A stretch of 50,594 nt of DNA from positions 1-50,594 of the forward strand of contig SXLG01000071.1 of the NCBI GenBank assembly GCA_005777805.1, given 5' to 3'. How positions within the stretch are numbered: the first letter of the stretch is position 1; each line of letters opens with the position of its first letter. This document shows positions 42,182 through 50,414 of this stretch, one piece after another. Both the position numbers and the translations under genes were made by a program. Source of the stretch: Pseudomonadota bacterium. GTDB lineage: Bacteria; Desulfobacterota; Binatia; UBA12015. Below the pieces are notes generated by a model. The model was not told the origin of the DNA, did no database searches, and saw nothing but the letters and a program-made list of their open reading frames with translations.

Positions 42182-42365
42182 GCGCGGATTCTCACGTGCG
42201 AACGCTCAGGATTCGCCGCACACATCCCCTGCCGCTGCGTGGCGGCGCCATCACGGAGTGAGGCGAGTCGAGAACTGAAGGGGAGATCGGAGGCCGCCCG
42301 CCCTCGCCTCGTGCCGGCGCCAGCGTCGCGTCGGCCGCCTGGCCTCGTTTGCTCGCCCGCTCGAT

Positions 42366-44138
42366 TCATCGACCAGCCGCCGCCGAGGCCGCCGTGCGGG
42401 GGGCGTCGCCGTCGATTTGAGGTGCGGTGCCGCCGGCATGCGCTGCGCTGGGTGTGGCGGGCGCGCGTCGATCCAACTCGCGCGGCCGCGCCCCGAGATC
42501 GAGGAGCACATCGGCCCGGTCGCGGAAGCGCCGGGCATGGCTCGCGACGATGCAGATCCGGTCGCGGGCCAACTCGGCGAGCAGCGTGACGATGCGCTCG
42601 GCGTTCTCGGGGTCGAGCCCGAGCGTCGGTTCATCGAGCAGAAGAATCGCAGGATCACCGAGAAGTGCGCGCGCGACCGTGAGCCGCACTCGCTCGCCCA
42701 CGCTGAGGCCATCCCCTCCGCCCGAGAGCATGGTGTCGAGCCCCTCGGGCAGCTCGCGCACGCGCTCGCCCAGAGCCACCCTCTCGAGTCCCCGCCAGAG
42801 GGCTTCGTCCGAGAAGCCGCGCCCGAGGGTGAGGTTCTCGCGGATCGTCAGCGGCAGCACGAGAGGCGGCTGCGTCCCGAGCGCCACCTGAGTCCCGAGC
42901 GAGGACAGGCGCAGCGCCTTCAGGTCGAACCCGTCGAGACGAATCCGCCCCGCATCGGGATCGCGCAACCGGGCGAAAAGTTCCAGCAGGGTCGTCTTGC
43001 CGCAGCCACTCGGTCCAGCGAGCACGACCAGTTGGCCCCGGCGTGCCGTCAGATCGACGCCATCGAGGAGGGGACGCTCCTCGGCGTACGCGAAGCCCAG
43101 ACCGCGGACCTCGAGAACCCCCGGGCGGTTGGGCAGGTCGTGCGTACCGTCGGCGACGGCGGGGGCGAGATCGAGAATCTCGCGAACCCGCCCGAGCCCG
43201 GCCCACGCCTCGCGCAAGAGGCCCCGCGTGTGACTCAGAGTTTGCAGAGGGCCGTAGAGGAGACTCAGGTAACCGAGGAAAACGACCAGATCGCCAAGAC
43301 TCATCGCTCCGGCCAGCACGAGCCGGGCTCCGGCCAGCAGGACCCAGCCGGTGGCGACCGCCAGTGTGGCCGCGACCACCACACCATAGCCGCCCTGCAG
43401 GGTGTAGATCTTCTGTGCGGCGAGCAGTGCGCCGCGACTGCTGCTCTGCCAGCGTTCGCGCGCCGGTCCCTCTGCGCCAAGCGCCCGGATCGCGCGCAGG
43501 CCCGAGGCCTCGCCCTCGGCCACCGTGTAGAGAGTGCTCTCGGCGAGGCGCGCCGCCGCGGCCCGTCGCGAGATCGCCGGGCCAAAGAGACGCAGCGGGA
43601 TGATCAGGAGTGGCAGGGCGAGGAACGCGAGCCCGGTCAAGACAGGACTCAGCGCAACCGCGACCACGGACAGCCCGAGCAGGGTCGCCAATGCCGTGAC
43701 CATCGGCACGAAGGCCGTGGTGGCGACGGTCTGCAGGGCGAGCGTGTCGGCGGCGAGCCGGCAGACGAGATCGCCGGTCTGCAGCGCGCGCCCGCGTTGC
43801 GGCGTGGAAATCTGGAGTGCACGAAAGGCCGCGTCGCGCAGCTCGGCGACCAGCCCGTGCCCGACCACGATCGTTGCCCGGTCGGCGAGGAAGCGCAGCA
43901 ACTCCGCCAGCACCTGTGCTGTGACGAAGACCCAGATCGCCGGCAGCAGCGTATCGGGCTCGGCAGGTGCACCACTGCGCCCGCCAAGTACGTCGTCGAT
44001 GATCCATTTCAGAGGCCAGGGGCGCACCAGCCCGGCGGCGGTCGCACCGACCGCCAGCAGGACGCCCCCGAAAAGCCTGAGCCGGAACCCACGGGTGCGG
44101 CCCGCCACCCAGGACAGCAGCCCCGCGGATCGGGTCAT
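42366..44138 (-). CDS. ABC exporter, fused membrane and ATPase domains
   Basis: A 590-residue half-transporter. The first 320 residues are a six-helix ABC transmembrane domain (for example LLSWVAGRTRGFRL, IWVFVTAQVLAELLRF, LATLLGLSVVAVALSPVL, VVVAATLAVATGWVLLAGA). The ATPase domain has Walker A GPSGCGKTT, a Q-loop, signature LSVGERVRLTVARAL (a variant of LSGGQ) and Walker B ILLLDEPT, with a His in VASHARR. It ends in a Pro/Ala tail. Type I exporters of this kind move lipids, peptides or glycolipids. The ATG at 44138 overlaps the stop of the fusion gene (ATGA), so the products are probably made together. Confidence 0.93.
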   Translation of the reverse strand: MTRSAGLLSWVAGRTRGFRLRLFGGVLLAVGATAAGLVRPWPLKWIIDDVLGGRSGAPAEPDTLLPAIWVFVTAQVLAELLRFLADRATIVVGHGLVAELRDAAFRALQISTPQRGRALQTGDLVCRLAADTLALQTVATTAFVPMVTALATLLGLSVVAVALSPVLTGLAFLALPLLIIPLRLFGPAISRRAAAARLAESTLYTVAEGEASGLRAIRALGAEGPARERWQSSSRGALLAAQKIYTLQGGYGVVVAATLAVATGWVLLAGARLVLAGAMSLGDLVVFLGYLSLLYGPLQTLSHTRGLLREAWAGLGRVREILDLAPAVADGTHDLPNRPGVLEVRGLGFAYAEERPLLDGVDLTARRGQLVVLAGPSGCGKTTLLELFARLRDPDAGRIRLDGFDLKALRLSSLGTQVALGTQPPLVLPLTIRENLTLGRGFSDEALWRGLERVALGERVRELPEGLDTMLSGGGDGLSVGERVRLTVARALLGDPAILLLDEPTLGLDPENAERIVTLLAELARDRICIVASHARRFRDRADVLLDLGARPRELDRRAPATPSAAHAGGTAPQIDGDAPRTAASAAAGR

Positions 44139-46816
44139 CGACCCCCCGCGACGCCGATGATCGGCTCGGGAACCTCCGCTTCGGGAACGGGTTGCAGCAC
44201 CCGCTCCGGCACCGGGTGGCGTACGACCCGGCCGCGTTCGAGCACCATCCCGCCGCTGGCGGCCGCGACACGCTCCAGAGCCGCCAGCACCCGGCGGCGA
44301 CCGCTACCGAGAGTGCTCGCGGCGCCGGTGAAGAACGCAGCCACAGCACCCGAGGCGAGTCCGACGCCGAGCCAGCCCCGCTCGAGCAACGAAGTCACGA
44401 GGAGCGGCAGAAAGGGGACCAGAATGACCAAGGCCATGGCCGGCAGGCGCGGCCGGAAGGCAAACCGCATCAGGCGTCGCCCGGCACCGTGCTCCTCGAC
44501 CACGGCGCGGCCGTCGATCCGCCACCACAGGCCGCAGAGTGCACGGAAATCGAAAGGCGCGTAGCCCCCGCCCGATACCGGGTCGAGTTGCTGGCGCTCG
44601 AGTTCGACCACCAGCGAGTCAAGCACTTCACCCGGCTCCGGGGCGTGTTCCCACCACGTCTCGCCGCGCCATTCCAGGCCGCGTGCCCAGCTCAGCCGGC
44701 GACGCCAACGACCGAGACCCGGGCGCCCGGAAGCTTCGTCGCGCGCGAGTCCGCGCTCGGCCAGCGCACGCATCTGGCCGTAGCGCCGTACCGTGCGACC
44801 AGCGAGGACCAGCCAGGTCAGCAAGGCCAGATGGATTCCGGGGGGGCTGTCGTCGGCGCGCGTGCGTTCGAAGGCGGCAGCACTCACGCGCGCCCGGGCG
44901 CGAGCCTCGCGTACCGCCGCGAGCAGCGTCGGCAGCAGCATCGCGATGCCCGCGGCCGTGACGGCAACGCCATCGACAAGGCCCGAGAGCACGGCGAGCA
45001 GGCCGCCGACCAACCACTCGGGCGCCAGCACCACGCTGCGGAAGGCGTGATCCCCGGCCGCGCCGTAGATCCCAAGATATCCGAGTGTGCCGAAGGGCTG
45101 GCGGTAAATCACTGGTTCACTGCCCCAGAGCGGGCCACTGCCGTCGCCACCGTAGATCAGCCCGGTCCAGCCCGGTGTGCCGCCGGGCGAGCAGCGCCGT
45201 GCGTGCCGCGTGCGCAGCGAGGCCTCGGCGCGGCCGTAGCCCCGCTGCTGGCGGAGGTATCGGCGCACGGTGCGACGGCGCTCGTGCCAGACCACGCCAA
45301 GCGGTGCGAAGCCGATTTCGAAGCCGGCATCGAGCAGGCGCCAGCAGAAATCGGCATCGTCGCCCGCCGAGGTGAACTGGGGATCGAAGCCACCGATGCT
45401 CGCGTGTACGTCGCGGCGCACCACCAGATTACACCCGGCGAGGTGCTCGGCCCGGTCGTGCGAGGTCAGGACATGAGTCGGCGCCCCCGGGGCGGCGGCC
45501 AGTGTCGCGTAGAGGCGTCCAGGATGGGGCATCGAGAGGTTCGGGCCGCCGGCGGCAACGACGTTGCCGGCGATGACGGGCACGATCCAGCGCAGCCAGT
45601 CGGGATCCGCCACGCAGTCGGCGTCGGTGTAAGCGATCACCTCGTGGCGCGCCTCGGCGGCACCGCGATTGCGCGCCGCCGAGAGCCCCTGCGGCGGCGT
45701 CCGCACGACCCGCACGCCGGCAATGGCCTCGGCGCGCGCGGCGGTCGAGTCGGTCGAGCCGTCGTCGATGACGAGAACTTCCAGCGGTTCGTAACGCAGC
45801 CGAACCAGCGAGCGCAGCGCCGCCTCGATGGTGTCCTCGGCGTTGCGCGCGCACACCACCACCGTCACGCCGGGCGTCTCGGGCGCGGCCTGTGGAGGCG
45901 CCGTGAAGGCCCGGCTGGCCGCGGCAAGGGCTGGTTTCGGACGACGATCGACCGTCGTGACACCGAACGACCAGCCCTCGATATCGTGGCCACCGTCGGC
46001 CGAGGGCACGAACCACTCGTCGGTCCAGGAGAACACGAACGCCCCGGCGGCCCCGCGGCGCCATGCCACCCGGAGTTGCTCCTCGATGTGGGCCGCCTGG
46101 AAGCCTTCGCCGTGCGTTCCCGCGTCGGCTCCGATCTCGCCCAGGACGAGCGGCCGGCCGTCGGCGATCGTCAGCAAGCGGGCGAGATAGGCATCGAGCG
46201 AGGCGGCGTCGTTCAAGTGCACGTTGGCGAGCACAAGATCGGCCGGCACGGTCGCCAGATCCTCGGTTGGTGGAAAGGTCGCAAAGGTGTGCAACGCATC
46301 GGGTGCTGCCGTGCGAGCCGTCGCGATCAGGTCGCCGAGGAACTCACTGACCCGACGCGCCCCGTACCAGCGCACGACGGTCTCGGGAACCTCGTTGGCG
46401 AGCGAGCAGCCGAGGAGTGCCGGATGGCACAGCGCTTCGACTTCGGTGCGGATCCGTGCGCGGATGGCCGCGGCCTCGTGCCGGCTCTCGAGGAAGCAAA
46501 CGTGCTGGTTCCAGGGCAGGCCGACCAGGACGCGCAAGCCACTCGCCTCGATCTCATCGAGCACCCAGCGCGGCGGCGGGGTGTAGACCCGCACGACATT
46601 CGCGCCGGCGCGGACCATCGCCGCGAGGTCTGCACGTGCGCGGGCCGGCGAGGGAAAATACTCATCTTGCCGGAGCCCCCGAAAGGGTCCCCACGTAAAG
46701 CCTCGGACGCATACCCTGCCTTGGTCGTCTTCTAGAAACGGACCGCGACAGCGCACTTTTCCAAGGAGCAAACCATTCGCCGACGCCACCCGGAGCACCG
46801 ACCGCCCTTTCCGCAT
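44135..46816 (-). CDS. Glycosidase-glycosyltransferase (GT2) membrane fusion protein
   Basis: An 893-residue, three-part protein. Residues about 20-300 are a TIM-barrel glycosidase: VRGFTWGPFR, a Asn-Glu acid/base pair in SLANEVPE and a candidate nucleophile Glu in VLGEIGAD, as in GH2/GH5-type enzymes. Residues about 310-560 are a family 2 transferase (VTVVVCARNAEDTIEAALRSL; VLVIDDGSTDST; YTDADC; FTSAGDDADFCWRLLDAG). The rest has several hydrophobic helices and a soluble segment with a WWRIDGR-type patch. It is probably anchored at the inner membrane and both builds and trims a glycan. ATG at 46816 is preferred over TTG at 46819. Substrates are unknown. Confidence 0.88.
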   Translation of the reverse strand: MRKGRSVLRVASANGLLLGKVRCRGPFLEDDQGRVCVRGFTWGPFRGLRQDEYFPSPARARADLAAMVRAGANVVRVYTPPPRWVLDEIEASGLRVLVGLPWNQHVCFLESRHEAAAIRARIRTEVEALCHPALLGCSLANEVPETVVRWYGARRVSEFLGDLIATARTAAPDALHTFATFPPTEDLATVPADLVLANVHLNDAASLDAYLARLLTIADGRPLVLGEIGADAGTHGEGFQAAHIEEQLRVAWRRGAAGAFVFSWTDEWFVPSADGGHDIEGWSFGVTTVDRRPKPALAAASRAFTAPPQAAPETPGVTVVVCARNAEDTIEAALRSLVRLRYEPLEVLVIDDGSTDSTAARAEAIAGVRVVRTPPQGLSAARNRGAAEARHEVIAYTDADCVADPDWLRWIVPVIAGNVVAAGGPNLSMPHPGRLYATLAAAPGAPTHVLTSHDRAEHLAGCNLVVRRDVHASIGGFDPQFTSAGDDADFCWRLLDAGFEIGFAPLGVVWHERRRTVRRYLRQQRGYGRAEASLRTRHARRCSPGGTPGWTGLIYGGDGSGPLWGSEPVIYRQPFGTLGYLGIYGAAGDHAFRSVVLAPEWLVGGLLAVLSGLVDGVAVTAAGIAMLLPTLLAAVREARARARVSAAAFERTRADDSPPGIHLALLTWLVLAGRTVRRYGQMRALAERGLARDEASGRPGLGRWRRRLSWARGLEWRGETWWEHAPEPGEVLDSLVVELERQQLDPVSGGGYAPFDFRALCGLWWRIDGRAVVEEHGAGRRLMRFAFRPRLPAMALVILVPFLPLLVTSLLERGWLGVGLASGAVAAFFTGAASTLGSGRRRVLAALERVAAASGGMVLERGRVVRHPVPERVLQPVPEAEVPEPIIGVAGGR

Positions 46817-46945
46817 CAAGCCTTGCCGGACGGCGGCGGCAGTTCAACCGCACAGGAGAAGATTGCCCGGGCTTCCATCAGAATAAACTCGCCGGCGCGC
46901 GTTAGCATTCCCGGCTCGCGAGCGTGAGACCATGCGAAAGAAAAA

Positions 46946-47029
46946 TGCCGGGGGCGGGACTCGAACCCGCACGGCCTGGTGGCCCGGACCTTTTAAGGGT
47001 CCTGTGTCTGCCGATTCCACCACCCCGGC
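46946..47029 (-). tRNA. tRNA-Leu (anticodon UAA)
   Basis: A complete cloverleaf on the minus strand, 84 bases without CCA. The acceptor is GCCGGGG paired with CCCCGGC, with discriminator A. The anticodon stem is GGACC/GGTCC around loop CTTAAAA (anticodon TAA). A variable arm is present, as leucine tRNAs require, and the T-loop is TTCGAGT. The CCA end is not encoded, and TTTTTCTTT follows, a likely terminator. Confidence 0.95.
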
Positions 47030-47044
47030 AGGCGGCTCGTGCGG

Positions 47045-47198
47045 CCCGGTCGCTCGTGCAGCTCAGTCGCATCAAGCGGGCCCGATCGGATGGCCGGGCC
47101 CGGTCGCTCGTGCAGCTCAGTCGCATCAAGCGGGCCCGATCGGATGGCCGGGCCCGGTCGCTCGTGCAGCTCAGTGCCATCAAGCGGGCCCGGCCCCA
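47045..47198. repeat. 54-bp tandem repeat, three copies
   Basis: Copy 1 (47045-47098) and copy 2 (47099-47152) are identical. Copy 3 (47153-47198) is shortened and differs after CTCAGT. Each unit starts CCCGGTCGCTCG and contains GGGCCCGATCGG and GGCCGGG. The third copy runs through the stop of the RNase D gene. Identical copies argue for recent expansion. The array lies just upstream of the tRNA-Leu gene on its transcribed strand. Confidence 0.9.
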
Positions 47199-48370
47199 TC
47201 CCGAGAGGCGAGCGGGAGGGTTCGGATCCCGCCCGAGCCGTCGCTCGCCAGAGCGATCTCGCCACGGCCCAGCTGGTCGAGGGCCCCGGCCACGATCTCG
47301 CGCCGCCAGCCCGAACCTACCCGCGTATCGGAGCGGCCCGAGAGGTACGCTTGGACGTCGCCACGGCTGGCGAGCATCGAAGGCTCGAAGCGTCGCTCTG
47401 CGGCGATCCCCGCCACCAGGGCCACGCCAAGAGCGACCAGTGGCCCGGCCTCCTCGAGGGGCGGCTCGCCACGTGGTGGCACCCGGATCTGATCGAGCGG
47501 CATCGCCAAGCCCCGTTGCACAGCTTCGAGGATCTCGGCTGCGGTCGTTCCCCGAGCCGCGCGCGGATCCCAACCGCGTACCTGTTCGAGATCGGCGGCG
47601 TCGTTGGGCGAGCGATGGACGATGCCGGCCAGAGCGAGTTCCGAGAGGATGAAGCGTGGGGGCAGGTCCCGTCGCGCAGCGCTTCGCTCGCGCCAGCCGG
47701 CAACCTCCTGCGCGACCGCCTTCTGGCGTTGCGGCAACCCTCGACTGCCCTTGATCCGCCACCACGCCGTCTCGGGATCTGGTGCCCCCACGGGGCGTGA
47801 ACGCATCCGTTCGCATTCCTCCTCGATCCACGGCAGCACGCCTGCCCGCTCGGCCTCGCCGCGCAACGAACTTTCGATCGTCAGCAGGTGGGCCACATCG
47901 GCGGCGGCGTACTCGAGCTGCGCCCCGGTCAGCGGACGGCGCGTCCAGTCGGTGAGCCGATCGCCCTTGGGCAGCCGCTGCCCGACCACGTCCTGCACGA
48001 GGCGGGCGAGCGATGCGAACCCGCGGCCGAGAAACGATGCCGCGATCTGGGTGTCGAAGAGTCGCGCCGGCCCGCAGCCGCAGACGTGCTGCAGAACTTC
48101 CAGATCCTGTTCGGCGGCGTGCAACACCACCAAGCCGGGGCCGGCGAGAACCCGGCGCAACGGCGCCACATCCACAGCCAGCGGATCGACCAGCGCCAAC
48201 CCGTCACGCCAGGCGAGTTGGAGCAGTGCGACGCGCGGGAAGTACGTTTTTTCTCGGTGAAATTCGGTGTCGAGCGCATAGATCGGCTCGGCGCAGAGTG
48301 TCTCGACCAAGCGTTCGAGTCCGACGGGTTCATCGATCCAGAGAGTTTCCTGTTGCACCGGCGTGCCCAT
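47180..48370 (-). CDS. rnd: Ribonuclease D
   Basis: A 396-residue RNase D, a 3-prime exonuclease of the DEDD family used in tRNA maturation. The four acidic motifs are visible: ALDTEF, HAAEQDLEVL, FDTQIAASFLG, and YAAADVAHLL with the Tyr of the DEDDy class. The HRDC-like helical region follows (PPRFILSELAL). The ATG at 48370 is used. The gene lies between two tRNA genes. Its last codons overlap the third copy of the 54-bp repeat, so its C-terminal end (SRDGAGPA) derives from repeat sequence. Confidence 0.94.
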   Translation of the reverse strand: MGTPVQQETLWIDEPVGLERLVETLCAEPIYALDTEFHREKTYFPRVALLQLAWRDGLALVDPLAVDVAPLRRVLAGPGLVVLHAAEQDLEVLQHVCGCGPARLFDTQIAASFLGRGFASLARLVQDVVGQRLPKGDRLTDWTRRPLTGAQLEYAAADVAHLLTIESSLRGEAERAGVLPWIEEECERMRSRPVGAPDPETAWWRIKGSRGLPQRQKAVAQEVAGWRERSAARRDLPPRFILSELALAGIVHRSPNDAADLEQVRGWDPRAARGTTAAEILEAVQRGLAMPLDQIRVPPRGEPPLEEAGPLVALGVALVAGIAAERRFEPSMLASRGDVQAYLSGRSDTRVGSGWRREIVAGALDQLGRGEIALASDGSGGIRTLPLASRDGAGPA

Positions 48371-48558
48371 ACCCCAGCGGCCGACCGATCTGCCAGCCGC
48401 CCTGGTTCATCGCCGTGCCACAGCAGTATGCAGCACCCCGGCAGGACAGGTGGGCCGATCGGCCCACACATCGCCGCGCTGCGGCCGCACGGAGTTCCCC
48501 GTTGCTTCATTTGGGGAGGGCAAGGGGCCGCGGCAGAGTTGCGGTCGCGGCAGGCGAG

Positions 48559-48631
48559 AGGCGGCGGCCGGATTCGAACCGGCGAATAAAGGTTTTGCAG
48601 ACCTTCCCCTTAACCACTTGGGTACGCCGCC
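48559..48631 (-). tRNA. tRNA-Cys (anticodon GCA)
   Basis: A complete minus-strand cloverleaf of 73 bases without CCA. The acceptor is GGCGGCG paired with CGCCGCC, and the discriminator is U, as cysteine tRNAs require. The anticodon stem AAGGT/ACCTT flanks loop CTGCAAA (anticodon GCA). The T-arm is GCCGG TTCGAAT CCGGC. The CCA end is not encoded. Confidence 0.95.
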
Positions 48632-48745
48632 CGGCGGGAGCCCGGCACCCCGTAACACGACCTCGGACCGACAGCCACGGCGCAGGCGTGCCGCGCTGTG
48701 ACTCCGAGCACGAGCAGGAATCCGCCGTCGGCCCTGCGCACGCTC

Positions 48746-49840
48746 TCAGTCGATCTCGCCGCCACCCGGAGCGGGATCGCTCTGCAAGGCACGCTCGACA
48801 TCGGCCAGATGCGAACGTGCGACCGCAGCCCATTCGCTGCCCGGCTCGAGCTGGAGGAAGCGCTGCCACTGGCGGCGCGCCAGCACCCGGCTGCCCAGCT
48901 TCTCGGCCACCAGGGCCAGGTTGAAATGCGCGTCGCCGTACGAAGGCCAGTAGACCAGTGCCTGGCGATAGGCCCGCACCGCACCGAGCAGATCACCCAG
49001 CTCATCGCAGGCGTTGCCCAGGTTGAAATGAGTTCGCGGGTTATCGTTGTCGATCGCCGCGGCACGCGCGTAGATCTCGCGGGCGCGACCGAATTGCCCG
49101 AGTTCGTAATAGACGTTGCCGAGGTTGATCAGCGAGGGCACATGACAAGCATCGATGTCCAGCGCCCGCTCGTAAGCCGCGATTGCCGTGGCAAAGCTCG
49201 CCGGATCCCGATCGGCGCTGAAGCCCACGTCGAACCAGGCGTCGGCGGAGTCGGCGTCAATCGTTAGATCGATCCGCTTGGGCCGTGGTCGGTCGCGGGT
49301 TGCGCCGAAGCCGAACTCGAGTTGGCCCGAGCTTCGGTTCTGCAGCCGGGCCATCGCCTGGCTGAAGGTCGCACCTGCGGCCAGCAGCTCGTCGACTTCG
49401 CGCAAGACGCGCAGATCGCGGAAGCGCAGGCCCACGCCGTTGGGGAGATCGATCGGATGCACCAGCCCGCGCCGGATCAGCGCGCGGCGCTGCGCGTCGG
49501 TGAGGCGGGGATAGAGGCGACGCGCGTGATCGTGCGGGACCACGTCGCTCAGGTCCACCCCGAGATCGGGTGCGATTTCGAGTTCTCCGACCAGAGCGAG
49601 AAATTGCGCTTCGCTGATCGTGTGCCGACTACGCCGCGCGCCGCTGCCGCCACCGGCGAGGATGAGCAGGTCGGGATCGCGCGCCACCACGGTTCCGCCC
49701 GCGGCGCGGACGAGCCGCATGGCGTGCTTGCGGTCGCAGCTCAGCAGACGCCCGGCGAACGCGATACGTTTGCCCGCGATGGAGCCGAGACCCGACGCGG
49801 TTGCCTCCTCAGGCCCGCGCGACACATTCCTTCTGCCCAC
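48746..49840 (-). CDS. BRCT, MerR-like HTH and TPR protein
   Basis: A protein of about 364 residues with three parts. Residues 18-90 fit a BRCT domain (IAGKRIAFAGRLLSCDRKHAMRLV ... AAGGTVV). Residues 90-165 resemble a MerR-type winged helix (LTDAQRRALIRRGLV ... GLRFRDLRVLREVDELLAAGATFSQAMARL). From about residue 195 there are four to five tetratricopeptide repeats (VPSLINLGNVYYELGQFGRAREIYARA, THFNLGNACDELGDLLGAVRAYRQAL, AHFNLALVAEKLGSRVLARRQW). Start GTG at 49840 is uncertain. No enzyme motif is seen; it may link a DNA- or protein-binding head to a scaffold. It lies downstream of the RRM gene in the same direction. Confidence 0.8.
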   Translation of the reverse strand: MGRRNVSRGPEEATASGLGSIAGKRIAFAGRLLSCDRKHAMRLVRAAGGTVVARDPDLLILAGGGSGARRSRHTISEAQFLALVGELEIAPDLGVDLSDVVPHDHARRLYPRLTDAQRRALIRRGLVHPIDLPNGVGLRFRDLRVLREVDELLAAGATFSQAMARLQNRSSGQLEFGFGATRDRPRPKRIDLTIDADSADAWFDVGFSADRDPASFATAIAAYERALDIDACHVPSLINLGNVYYELGQFGRAREIYARAAAIDNDNPRTHFNLGNACDELGDLLGAVRAYRQALVYWPSYGDAHFNLALVAEKLGSRVLARRQWQRFLQLEPGSEWAAVARSHLADVERALQSDPAPGGGEID

Positions 49841-49871
49841 ATGGGCTGCATTCCGCAGCCGGCGAGCGATG

Positions 49872-50414
49872 TCAAGATTCCGCGGCGCGATCGATCAGGA
49901 TTGGGCCCGTGCTCCCGGCCACGAGATCCAGGACCGCACGCAGCGCCGCTTCCGGTTCGGCGCGCAGAATGCGCAGGCCAAGAGCAGGTACGCTCCCGAT
50001 CCAGGCGCAGTCGTCATCGCTCCACCAAACCTCGATCCGTTCGCGGACGCGATTCCCGCGCGTGTCATCATTGCGTCGGGAGCGGAGCGGGCCGGGCCGC
50101 CCGCCACCGTTCAGCGCGACGGGCGTGCCGTTCCCACCGGGGGCGTCGATGCCGTCGATACCCGCGCGGCCACGGGCGCGTGCGACGGCCAGCCGGCGGC
50201 CTCCGAAGCGACTCTCGTTGAGCGTCGCCGTGGCCAGCGCCGCGTGTTCTTCGTCTTCGAGTTCCACGAAAGCGTAACCGCGACTGCGGCCACTATCGCG
50301 ATCGTGGATCAGGCGGATGCGCTGCAGTTCACCATAGGGTGCGAAAACAACGCGGAGGTCCTCTTCGGTGGTGCTGAATGGAAAATTACAGACGAACAGA
50401 ACGTTTCCGGACAT
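49872..50414 (-). CDS. RNA-binding (RRM) protein with HicB-like C-terminal segment
   Basis: A 180-residue protein. Residues 1-80 are an RNA recognition motif with RNP2 LFVCNF and RNP1 RGYAFVEL; the form is that of bacterial Rbp-type RRM proteins. A Gly/Arg-rich linker follows (ARGRAGIDGIDAPGGNG ... RSRRNDDTRGNR). The last 45 residues (IEVWWSDDDCAWIGSVPALGLRI ... EPEAALRAVLDLV) match the HicB pattern: a strand, a DDxxW turn, SVP and an E-x-AL helix. The ATG at 50414 follows GGAG; upstream residues in that frame are not a domain. The HicB-like part is inference. Confidence 0.85.
   Translation of the reverse strand: MSGNVLFVCNFPFSTTEEDLRVVFAPYGELQRIRLIHDRDSGRSRGYAFVELEDEEHAALATATLNESRFGGRRLAVARARGRAGIDGIDAPGGNGTPVALNGGGRPGPLRSRRNDDTRGNRVRERIEVWWSDDDCAWIGSVPALGLRILRAEPEAALRAVLDLVAGSTGPILIDRAAES

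Noticed and set aside
42417-44564. Open frame of 715 codons on + opposite the ABC exporter
   Set aside because: It has no domain and is rich in Arg/Gln/Glu, a typical antisense shadow of Ala/Leu-rich coding sequence.
44192-46735. Open frame of 847 codons on + opposite the glycosidase-GT2 gene
   Set aside because: It is a GC-rich antisense shadow; the minus-strand frame carries the catalytic motifs.
47045-47198. CRISPR array
   Set aside because: The units abut without spacers, there are only three, and no cas gene is near.
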